Assembly: GCA_013397845.1 (NCBI GenBank)
Contig: VZTG01000087.1
Location: forward strand, 561,658 to 625,657
Reading direction: 5' to 3'
Length of the DNA stretch: 64,000 nt
Source: Melanocharis versteri
Taxonomy: Eukaryota; Chordata; Aves; Passeriformes; Melanocharitidae
The translations under genes were made by a program, and so were the position numbers. Positions 50,701 to 62,700 of this stretch are shown here, piece by piece. A model generated the notes under the pieces. It had not been told where the DNA came from and searched no databases. It saw only the letters and a program-made list of their open reading frames with translations. Every line of letters begins with the position of its first letter. The stretch's first letter is position 1.

Positions 50701-53700
50701 AGAGCCAAGTGACACGGGAAGCTGTGCCAGTAATGCTGCAAGAGGGAGTGATGTTTTCCAGATCAATTGACGCTAGCTCCATTTCGGAGCTAAGTAATGG
50801 GAGAAGTGAGGCTGCCCTTATGTTGAAATGCAGAACAGACAGAACAGACATTCCCACCAGAATTTTACAGACAGCATGCTTGTTGGGTCAGAATTTGCAA
50901 AAATTGATTTTGTCTGTGTTCCAAGAGAAAGCAAGTGACATGCAAAACCTGTCTGCCTTTTTCTTGGAAACATCCTGTCTGCCCATACGTTCTCCATCCC
51001 AACTCTCAGAGGGATTACTGATGGTACAAGATTATGCTATCCACAGCTCCAAGATCATGGCTAGTGCCCTCATGTTAGGCCCTCTGGAAATCGTGGGGCC
51101 ATGACCCAAGAACTGGCAGGTGGCCTCACCACTTGGCATCTTTTCCACATCACAAAGAATTTCAGCATTAACAGGTTCTAAGTCCAAATGAAACCTTTTT
51201 TTTTTTTAAATTTCACAGTTGGACAGATACATCTTTCTCTTCCCATTGATGCTAACTGTGGATGTGAGACTGGCTCTTCAAAAGCAGGAATGCTGAATCT
51301 ACACCCATCCAGATGTTCAAACATCAGTTGCCATTGCAGGAGAAAGAGGGAGAAAGGCTGAAAGGCCTAAGGATAACAGGTGATTTACCGTAGAGCCTGA
51401 TGGCCAAAATAATGAGGTCTCTAAAGCAACTGCCTGACAGTGGAAATGGGAAGTGCAGCTTTGGGAGTATTCTGTTTTGGGGACCTGGGACGCCTCCCTT
51501 TGCCAATGGGCCCTCGCTGGACAAGGTGCCATCCGCAGCAACACCTGCGCATCTTGAATGACAAATTCTGAAAGGTGCTGGAAAGACAGTTCTTCATCAA
51601 AATCCTGCTGCTGCCTCCTTCCCACCTTCTGCTGCCTCTACCTGCTGCTCTGCCACTTTACTTTCCTCTTGCTGTGCCTACAGCTCCTCTCTGCCTCTGT
51701 GCTGCTCCTCAGCTCATGTGCACGCTTTTCCCAGCCTCCCTCCCCACCGCTGCCTTTCCCCACATCCCCGTTCGTCCTTTACCATTGGCAGCGCAGAAGC
51801 CATGCTGGCTCACAGTAAGGAGGGGATATGAAAGGGACAGTGACCTTTTCTGAAGCATCCTTTGTACAAAACGAAATGCTGCTCAAGAAGAGAAAGGAAG
51901 AGAGGCTGGGCAGTCTGGAGGAAAGCGAGGAGGGAAAGCATTGATGAAACAACATTCAGCAACTAAACAGCCTTCCAGGGCATCAAATATGAAAAGGTTT
52001 TGCTCTTCAAGGGAAATAAAAGCTAGGAACATTAAATATTCATGAGTGCCAGGTGTGGGCTTGGAAAGGTCTTTTCTCTACTCACTCTGACCAGGAGACC
52101 AGGGGGAGGGAGGAAATGAAATGGCCTTGTCTGTGGGCATCCAAGGAAGGAACCTCATGAAACAACACTCAGGTAATGCTTCCCTGCTGCTCACCCATGC
52201 CCTTGGGCAAGGGGTAGAGAAGGGTGCTCGACGGTACCTCGAAGGCAGGGCTGCTTCTGGTAAGATATCCCGCAGGAGCAAAGCCACAGATGCGTTCACC
52301 ACTCAAACACAGCAGGAGATGGGGCGAAAGCATGTCACAGGGATGAGAAGTGCTGGGAAGGTGAGAGAAGTGCCCGGGAATGACCTATCAGAAGGAAGCA
52401 CAGGGCTAAGCCAAGTCTCTGAGCTCCCTCCGGGGTTCGGGAGAAGGAAATCGTCTGTCTCACCCTGGTGGCACCCAGAGGCCCTTCCTGACAAATTCTG
52501 CCGACGATTCAGTGACCCTAGCTCCCTGCAGACACTTGCCATCAACCCTGATTAGCCCGGCCGTGGCAGCTAAGCGGACTCGCCTGCCGTGCCCGCCCCC
52601 GGGAGCGGCTGAGCAGGAGGCGAGCCCCGGGCAGCCGAGCCCNAGGTGTGCGGGACAGGGGTGCGGGACAGGTGTGCGGGACAGGGGTGCCGGACAGGTG
52701 TGCGGGACAGGGGTGCGGGACAGGGGTGCCGGGCAGGTGTGCGGGACAGGGGTGCCGGGCAGGTTTGCCGGACAGGTGTGCGGGACAGGGGTGCGGGACA
52801 GGGGTGCCGGACAGGGGTGCCGGGCACGCCGCCGCCGCCCCTGCCAGCAGCGCTGCCACCTCGCCCTCTCTCCGCCTGCCTCCTCCCAAGCGCCAGGACC
52901 GACAGCTGAGCTGATTCACTCCCCAGTGCTAATCACCCCGTGATACGAACGGGGGACTGGCTTAGGAGGGGATGAGAAACCCTGTTCCTTCTGGTTTCTT
53001 ATATCTCACTCACCTCTGAGGCTTTCAGTCCGCCCCAGCTATAGCGTGAGGGACAAAGCCGGTACATGTGAAGTCAAAAGGAGATAGCGAGGCAATCATT
53101 CCCTCGCTTGGGGTAAAGCAGATGGAGGAGAACAATTCTCAGCACCCGTCTCATCTTCATCGTGGACCAAGCCACCAATTGTCATTTTAACTGGAACAAA
53201 AACAAATCTCCTTCCCATCAGCACTTGTGACTGTAGCTGGCAGGACATTTTGCAGAATGCAGAAACTGAAGTGTCATTATGTCCCTCAGCCAGGCTGCTT
53301 GTCCAAGCGTGCCTTCTTTCCTTCCTCCCCTGCCCCAGGACACATGGCAGTCCATCCAGCTAGCATGTGGTTGGCAGGATTTTCCTGTGCATGCTTCTTT
53401 ATGGAAATTTTCAGAACTGAGGAACCATTCCAGCAGAGAGATAGTGCAGAAAGTACACAGAGAGAGTTACGCACCTTTTTTTTCTTTTTTTGCAGCCAAC
53501 CCCTGTAGTTAAAATAATCTCAGTTTGTGTGCACAGTGCAAGGTGGTGCTCCAACTTGTGGCCGTCCTCACTGATCTCCTGCTGACCTGAGGCTTAGCTG
53601 TCATTTCACACATTGCATTCATAAACATCAGTTCAAACTTGGACCAAACTACGGCCAAGAGACACCAATCAGGTGTGGGTCCAACAGCAGACACACTGCC

Positions 53701-56700
53701 AAGCTGGCCGATACTATAACCCACAGCTTCCCTCACCATGCAGATCTTTTCCCTTTGCTGCATTCCTCCTGACTGAGGCCTCTTCTGCAAACAGCACATG
53801 CAAGCTGAAGGAGTTCAGCTGGAAGAGCCGGTGTGCAGCTCCTCCAGATGCTTTGTCCTCAAGCTGCAAAGTTGGCCTCAGTCACACTGCAGACCATCAC
53901 CACCTGCTTTGCACCAAGGCAAGAGAGAGCACGTCCACATGGATGGCCAGACCCAAATTAAATTAACTCTGTGGAAACACAGGTCCAGTTGACAGTATGA
54001 GGCACTGAGAGACCTTAAATAAGTTCTGTGTCTAAGGAAGAACTGCCCCAGACACACTGGCCTCTTTCAGAGAAAAGCAAAGTCTTCCCATCGATCTCTT
54101 TGTCAGGTTCTGGGTGTGTTTGCAGGATACATTTAGAGTTGGGGGTTTAGCACTTGCAGGTGGTCAGTGTGATCCGTAGCTCAGGAGCACTGGTCAGTTC
54201 CTCACCAGCTCCCCACTCCTGCCTTACTGACAAGCAAAGCCTTCCAGCATCCCTGACTGGCTCAGACACCTCATCCTACACAGCCTGCTGATGACATAAC
54301 CTCAAATTATCTTTGTCACTCCCAGGTGTAACCACAGAAGATATCAAAACATGACATTTCCAGCATTTAAAAAGCTTCAGCCAGTACAAAGAGCTGTTGT
54401 TCATTTTCTCAGCAGCATGGGCACAGCAAGCCTCATCTTCACACAGTGACTTCCCTTAGAATACTGAATCAAGTTTAAACATTAAGTGCCCCTAGTCCTT
54501 ACCTTCAAAAAGTACTCCTCAGCTTAAGCCTGAGGTAGCCAAAAGAGAGATTAGAACTCCAGGAAAAAACTGATGGCCAGGGCTTCACCCTGCTGGAACA
54601 ACAGAGCTTTGCAGAGTAGTTTTAGAGCACACTCATGTAAGAGAAAAAACGCTCTTTAAGTCTGCTCCAACAATTCCCTTGTGATCCAGATACTAACACA
54701 GACCTCACCTCTTTTCTGTCAGAGAGCAAGATATGGACCAAGTCAGGTCATGAGCACCAAAAAGAAAAGAAAGAAGGGAGAAAAATTGCACCACTTAAAA
54801 CACTTCCCAACAGACATTCAGCTAAAACAATCACTGAAAAGAGAGTGCAAATGAAACCAGAGATAAGCTGTTTTCCTTGGAGGGGAAAAGAAGCAAAGAA
54901 ACACACAGGCACTGCAGAGCCACAGTGCTCAGCAGGCTGCCAAAGGTGGCTCAGGTGGTGCTGCCAGGTGATGTGAAGAAGCAAGACAAGAAGTGAAGCC
55001 TCCTAATTGCAGACCTGACCTCAGGGTTGCAGTGGCATCAAGAAAGAGAGAAAAATCCAGAGCATTTACCTTGACACCTAACTGCTGACATTTCTGGAAA
55101 AAAGAGTGGCCACAGTCCAAGCTTTTCTATCATCCAAAAAGAAGGAGACACCCAAGCCCTGCAGCAGTCTGCACCTTATTATGGATGCTGTAAGCCCAGC
55201 TAAGGTTCACAGATAACAACAGAAAACTCCTCCTCCACAAGCAGTCACATTCAGTATGTGCCACCATAGCATGGTTGGTAGCCACATAATGCCTGACATG
55301 AGCAGAAATGGATGCAGGCAAAGGTCCCAGTCAGTAGCCCCCTTCCTCACTCTCTTGCCGTTATCCCTTTGCAAGCTTTGGACTGTTAAGCAACCTTGTC
55401 TTGGAGAGTGATGACAGGTGTCAGATTATTTCTTAGAGAGGTGTCTCTCTGGGGGATTTCTGTCATTCTGTTCTTTTTTGTAATACTGAACATCTAATAA
55501 GCAACACCTACTACCACCTGCTACAGCAGTTCATTCACTGATCATCTCATTTTTTCCCCATTTATCACTGCAGTGATGACTGCATTCACTTTCAGTGAAG
55601 AGTCTATTAAAAACACACAGTGCCAGCTTTTCTTTCAGAATTGCAGGAGCCACCCAACACCAGGGACAAAAGTCAACTCCAGTGCTGTGGCTGTGGGCCA
55701 CTTGCCTCCATTCTATAAATATCATTAAGTTCTTTACACATCTCTAGTGCTAAGTGGGACAGAATAATGCAAAGTATTATGTAAAACAGCGTTAATGCAA
55801 CTTCTGGTTAAGATTTAACAGGGCTAATTTCCTCTTGCTGTCACTAGCATGAATCATGTTTCTTTCTACTGCAGGCAATGACATGACGTTACGTGAAACG
55901 AGTGTGAACAGGAGAATTGGTCCCAAAATACACAAAGATAGAGAAATCTAAGGTTATGATTGTAAATTGCCTTGCCCCCACACACAAAGTTTAATTTGCA
56001 TTAGTGTAATATGACAGTATCATTCACCCCATAATACACTGTCATTATTGCTCACATTTCCATGGTATCCATTGCTTGATAGGTCCCATGGGACAGATTT
56101 TGCAAAGCAGCTCAGCTCCCATTTAGGCAGCAAAATACATGGCTGGGCTTTCGTGAGCACTGTGTACACTGGAGGCTGAGCTTGTTTGAACAGGCAGCAG
56201 AATTGTCACAATGGGAGCTGTGAGGCACTAAGCATTTTTTAAAATTCTGGCTCTGCAGGTTCCCCTACAGGAGAAGGGAGAAACAAAGATTCCATCAAAG
56301 GTCTTTCTGTAACTGGTTTCTGTAATGTTTTGGTTTGTTTTTTTCCACACTTGCTTTACTTCCAGTAACACAAATTCTGAAGTGCTATTACAGACTCTTG
56401 TGATTTTTATTGTCAGTCTTGGGATGCACGGCAGAAACCTTCAAGTGTGAAATCTTGCTATGACTTGACAATCTCAGATTACAGAAAAAAAAAAAGAAAA
56501 AAAAAGAGAAGTTTCTATTCCCCACTACTATAGGTGGAAAAAATATATGAGTCACAGTTCTAAAGGTCTGAAAGCCATGGGAAAAATAAATATAATCTGT
56601 GATTGTTTTTCCTTTTCCTTTTTCAAATCTCATGGCTTTAAAGCCATCTGAAAAAACTACAAGCACACAATTTGTGACTTTTGAATACTTGCTAATAATA

Positions 56701-59700
56701 GTGAAATTAAGCGGACTGCTTCAGAGGAGGAAATGTTACATTCTCCAATGATCTGTGACCACAAAAAATAGAAATTAAGCAACGTATGGTACAAAACAAA
56801 GCATTTCCAGGTCTCTATTTCCTGCATTTCAGTGTTTCCCAGCTCCTTGTCATGATGCTACATTAACAAAGGAATATAATTTTCATTATGTTTTGGGGTT
56901 TTTCTCCCAGATTTACTTTGATAACCCAGTTAAACACCTGGCAATACACTGCACACTTGGAATCCACATGAAAAACAGCACTGAGATCAGACAACAAGTC
57001 AATAAAATTGGAGCCTGTCTTCAGTGACTGAAGACTTAAATTAAGTATAGGAAAAATAGTTTATTGTGAGCTGTGAGACACTGGAACACCCAGAGAAATT
57101 GTGGATGAGTGCCTCATCCTTGGAAGTGTTCAAGGCTGGCCTGAATGGAGCTCTGAAGAGCCTGCTCTAGTGGAAGGTGTCCCTGCCCTCTTGCTGGAGG
57201 GGTAGAACGAGACGATCTTTAACGTTCCTTCCAACCCAAATCATTCTAGGCTTCTATGAAGGCTTCCTCCACCACTGTGAAATGTGGGTCTGGTTACAGA
57301 CCAGTTGGTTTGTTAAAAAGCTTCAGAAAAGCATTGATTTGCAAACCCATCTAGCATATTTGTGAGTCAATAGATCTTCTTTATACTATCCTTGACTTTG
57401 TATCGGTTTTCATTTCCTCCACCCCGCTTCTCTGCATTATCCTACACGCAGAGGTGCATCAGGCCTTCGTGTGCTGTGCCTGGCAAGCCCTACCACTTGC
57501 CTCCTGTGGATTTCTCTTTCCATCTCCCCTTCTCCTCTGTTCTCATCTCTATTGATCCTCATTCTGCTCTGTTCCCCTTCGCACGGTTTCCCTTTATCCT
57601 GAGCATGCCCATCTAATTTAGGGCTTGACTGACCTGATAAAGAGCTGCACATACAGGGTAGTGCAGCTCTGAGTACAATTCCATCTCTGATCTGTTCCCC
57701 TCTTGGAGGAAAAGCATCCTTTAATGGCATGCTCCAGGCATAAATCACATTGCCCGATTCAGTGCTTTGCTCCATTTGGTTGGGAAGGGAGGACATCATA
57801 GACTGAACTTGACCCAAGTGGTCAAGTCCATTTTCTGTTGGCTTTTCTCCCTCCTTTCCCTGCCCACCTGCCTGGGACAGAGCCTACAGAAAGCTGGCAG
57901 CTTCACCTTTAAATATGTTCCAGTCACACAGCCTGATCGGGGAATGAACAGGGATTTGTGACCTCTTAACTTTTCTGTATGGGTGCTGCAAAAGAGAACA
58001 TCACTCCTGTGCCCTTACTAACATGCCCAGGCTGTATGTGGATAAATCTGTGTGTATACACATTTGCACATGGCTGTGAGTGTGGTTTGTTTGTCACTGA
58101 GATGTGATAATAAATGTTTACAGAGCACCTCATACAAAAAACTGTGAGTTGGGTAAGTTTAAATATTTGGAAAAATCAACAGTATTTGAGTTTCAGCTAT
58201 TTCTTCACAAATAAAGCTGAGAGGGGGAAAAATGTACTTCCAAAAGAGTAACTTGAAAGAGTACATTTTTGAAAGGGAATAAGTGTTGGAAGAGAACAGG
58301 CAAGTCCTCTTGAAAAAACATTGAAGCATCTGAAGCAAAGACCCCGTGGGGGGCACTTAGAAGAGGAATTTCATAATCCGTTTGCATTTCCAACTGCTAG
58401 GGCAGGACTGTGCCTGTCAAATGCGCTTGGTTTTTGTCTGATCTAGCTGTAAATGAGACTGTTTTACAGCCTAATATATCTCAGTCAGAAGCTCATTTCA
58501 CACACGCTCATCAGCGAAATTAGTTCTTCAAAAACACATTTAGAGAAGTAAATGTCATCACTTTTCCCCCATGCCAAGTGCGGGGTTCGTAGCCAGATTA
58601 CTCTGTTTTAGGCACTGTTACAGCGCCAAGCACAGGTAGCTTGGTGTGGAATACAGATTTAAAGCAGGCATACACAGGTTAAACATCTGCTTTTCCCATT
58701 TCAGCACTCAGATGCTTCAGATTGTTTTTATATTGGTGCTTTGGTCTAGTGAGATGAGTGCAGAGCTACGAGTTAGGAGATGTCAGTTGTATTCCTGAGG
58801 CTGCTGGCGACACTCACTGCGTCCCACAAACCTGGTGTGAAGTATAAGAAAGACTAAAAATAACAAGCCGTGGTTTATGTCTTTGAGATCTGTAGAAGAA
58901 CAGGAGAAAACTCCAGTCTATTTGGACCCATGGAGCTACTATAATTACAATCATTAATAAAGAAAAATGGAACTAGACCAAGATTTTAATACACAGCGCT
59001 TATACTGGGGGGAAAAATGCTATTTGATTGAAACAAAAACAATGCAATAGTTATTAAAACGTTTAGCAAAAAGAAAAGGAGGACAAGATGAGAGAAAAGC
59101 ATGTGTATACTAGAACGGCATGATTAAGGATTTCTGATTTTTAAACTTTATTGTCAGGACCCAGTATAGGAAAAAACATCAAATGAAACAAACCACCTAA
59201 AATTAGGCAGCATAAAGCTGTATTAAAATGGATGGAAAAAGATTAGTTTTGTTCTGACTGGAAAAAACACATTTAGAAAAAGCAGAACTTCCCACAAATC
59301 TAAAATTTTATTTCCTGCACACCTAGTAATAAACATTTAATGTTATTTTTCTAATACCTATAACTCCACATAAGTATCACTGCATCTACATACCGAGTAT
59401 TAACACATATATGCACTTTCTACCCTGTAAAGTTGCTTTGCAACAGATCCCTTCACTTCTATACAGTATGCTCAGCTGAAGAAATCTGCTTCCAAATGAT
59501 GAATCAGCTACTAAATTGTAAGTGGAAACTGGAAGACATCAAACATAATGCAAGGGCTCTTCTTTGCATGAGGCCAATGCGACAAGAAAGAGTAAAATGA
59601 AGAAACATTTCCTTCTTCAATGTCAAAAAAACTTAATAAGAGCAAGAAATTCAAATTATCAGAAATGATCGCAGACTCACTGCTCAACAGCAGGCAAAAA

Positions 59701-62700
59701 TAAAACAAAGCCCCCCCCCAAAACCTTGTGCCTTGCCTTGAGAAGAAGCAACAAAAAAAGAGCCAGCACAAAGAGCAATATTTCACCCAGCAACCTGCCA
59801 CACAGTCACAAAAGGATAACAACAAAGGGATGTGGAATTTCACCCCAAGACCAGGACACAGACATGCCCAGAGCAGAAAGCAACTACCTCTGACAGAGAC
59901 CTGGAGGGTATTTTTTTACTCTTCACACTTCTTCAGTGACTTGCAGGGCTTGTCACACCACCTCATTGCCATGGAATTGAATCACATGGCAATAGGACCA
60001 GACCAATCTCATTTTTCATTTCCTGCATTTTCAAACATAACCACAAAAGGCAGTGTTCCTGGGGTTGTAGTCAGGAATTCAAGAGATAAGAGGGAATGTT
60101 AATGAAGGTGTGATACATATTACAAGAGCAGGGTGCCTCGTGTTTTCTCTAGTACAGTCCAAAGATGACATGAGAATGGAGGAATGGAGGCCGGGCAGAA
60201 CACCAGATTGCTTCGGACAGGAAATCTGAAATAGTCAGTAGCACATCCTGCTGAGAATTGCAAGAAATGCAATCAATTGCTGATAACCGGTAGCTAAAGA
60301 TCAGCTCTAACCCCAAAGGAGGTTTGAAATCTAGAAGTGTCTCCATGTGAGCTCTCGCAGAATGGTTTGGTTTGGAAGGGACATTGAAGAGCATCTACTT
60401 CCAACCTCCCTGCCATGGACAAGAACACCTTCCACCAGTCCAGTTCCCCAAAGTCCCATTCAAACTGACCTTGAACATTTCCAGAGATGGGGCATCCCTT
60501 GGAAAATCCCATTTTACTTCCTTTACTTGCACAGTGCCACTTCCTGTGGCAGTGAGTTTTACAGCCTAACTACAAACTGTCATTCTTAATGGACATTTAC
60601 CACCTTTTGGTTACACTGGTTGTCCCTTTCTTCTTCTGTCATGATTCAGAGAGACTTTACATTACATGCGTCCTTTATACCATAGATAACGAATACAGCA
60701 CTGGCAAATAGAATTTGCCAGCTCCTTGTGGGATATTGTTTCAAAGCCTCAGGAGTGTCACTGTGAGGAAGGGTTTTCAGTAACATGTTAGGAATGAGCA
60801 CACGTAAGCAGAATTTAGACACATCCAATTTGGGAATTTGGGCATTTAAACTTCAGCCTTGCCCACCTGCCATGAATATAAAATAAGTTTATTTAAATTT
60901 TTCCTCTGCCATGTTGCTACTGTTTCTGTAGAAATTCCTTCTGAATTTCCTCTCTCCTAATTTTCTGTTATCGTCTTTTTTTTTTTGTGCTTCATGTAGT
61001 ACAAAATTTCTCTCAAACATCTCCAGAAATTTCTCACAAAAGTATGTGGACTTTTCAAACACTGGCAGATTAGTAGAGTTCTTTGGACGCTAAGTAATCT
61101 ACCTGACAGACCACTCGAGCACTCTTCCACTCATGCTCTAATCAGTCAGCTTTGTGATAATAAAACTGCCATTATTCAGCCCACACAGCCAGGCTCCTCT
61201 GTTAAAATCAGCCCCTACCTGGGTGTCCATGTGGAAGCCTTTGGAATGTCCAAGGGGAGCACTGGGCCATCCTGTCCCATCATAGCCTTTTGAACATGGC
61301 CAGATATCTGCCTTTGGGATTAAGCACCCCCCACTCCTTGCCTCTCCCCAGATATCTCACACTCACAACCACGATCTCAATCTCCCTCTACCTCCTGCTG
61401 TCCTATTTCCCACTTTCTTTGGTAGCACCTGCAACACACCTCCAGCTTGTTATCATCAGTACATCTCACTAATAGACTTTCCTCTAGCTTCAGATTAGTA
61501 ATGAAGAACTTTAAAAAGACATTAAAAAAAGATTTGTGGCCAAAGGTCCCATTAATTATGTTTGTTGTACCTCACTAGGCACCTTCCTCTAATGCAGCTT
61601 CATTCCCATTTATCACAAGCCTTTGTTTACAGCCTCTTCGCTGGTTTTCAGCCCTCAAGTCAATGCTTCTTCTCCCAGGGAATCCAGTTTCTTTCTTTTT
61701 TTTTTTTTTTTGTTTTAATTAATGGCAGGATGTCTTTCTTCCAAAACATCCCCTGCATATAACCACAGATTTATGTAGCAAGAAAAATACTTAAAGGTTT
61801 AACCATAGAGTGGAAATTAAAACAGCATCAATTTCATACAGGTAAAGTTCTATACTGGTGAAAAGAGCAAACAGGCAGTGACAGGGCAGGGACAGCCAGG
61901 GGAAATCCAATGGCATCTGCTCTGCAAAGGTGAGGAAAGATGATGGAAAGCATCTCTGGTGTCTCTGCATGGATGGAGCAGGTCCCTGGTGGGTCAGTTC
62001 TGATGTGGTTCACACTGTACCTCCCTGCAGCAGCTCTGGCTATTCCAGGAGATAAATACGAATAATAGAAAGCCTTAAGTTTCTGCCAGGCAGGCTTTCC
62101 TCCTGACTACCTTTGTCCAACAATTAAAATGGCAGACACCTGTAGGAGTTAATTGGATGTCATTCCAGATGTTTCCATTTGCCTCCAAGGTTAAGTCTAC
62201 CCCGATAACAGGGATCAGTCTCTCAAAGCAGTCTTTGAGCACAAACTCGTGGCACGCCTGATGAAGCAGGGAGGAAAGGAGGCTGCACGACATGAGGATG
62301 GTGCTGCTCTCACATAGCTGCCTGTATCTTCCTGGAAGGGGTGAGCCTGCCATGCACAGCCTCCAGGCCACTCCCTCACAGAAAGGTCCTACCCCAGGAC
62401 CAGGGCTGGCTCCCAGCCCTCTCCTCTCTGGAGAAGGGCCAGAGAGATGGAGACACACTAGGGCAGTTGTTTTGCTGACAGTGAATAGCCAAAAGCTTCT
62501 CTTGAACCTCATCTTTATCATCCTATGATAGACCTGTTACATTCCTGGTTGTTCTCTCAGTGCCCCAACCAGTGGATCTTTTGCCTGGTCCCCTCCTGCC
62601 ACGCTGGGCACATGGGACTGTGCCTCAGTTTCTTCTTCACATCTTTTAGCACCTTCTGTTCAGCGCTATTGCTCAAAGATAAAAGTATATCCAGGAAAAG

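Noticed and set aside
50709..51104. 131-codon plus-strand open stretch
   Set aside because: Not recognised, no promoter or polyadenylation context, ordinary intron composition.
52512..52943. Cys/Gly/Arg/Asp repeat proteins on both strands
   Set aside because: Translation of the 13-bp minisatellite; the 13-residue period arises because 13 is not divisible by 3.
62075..62521. 148-codon minus-strand open stretch
   Set aside because: Considered as a possible retroelement or host exon, but no motif could be named and it does not splice into the channel frame.
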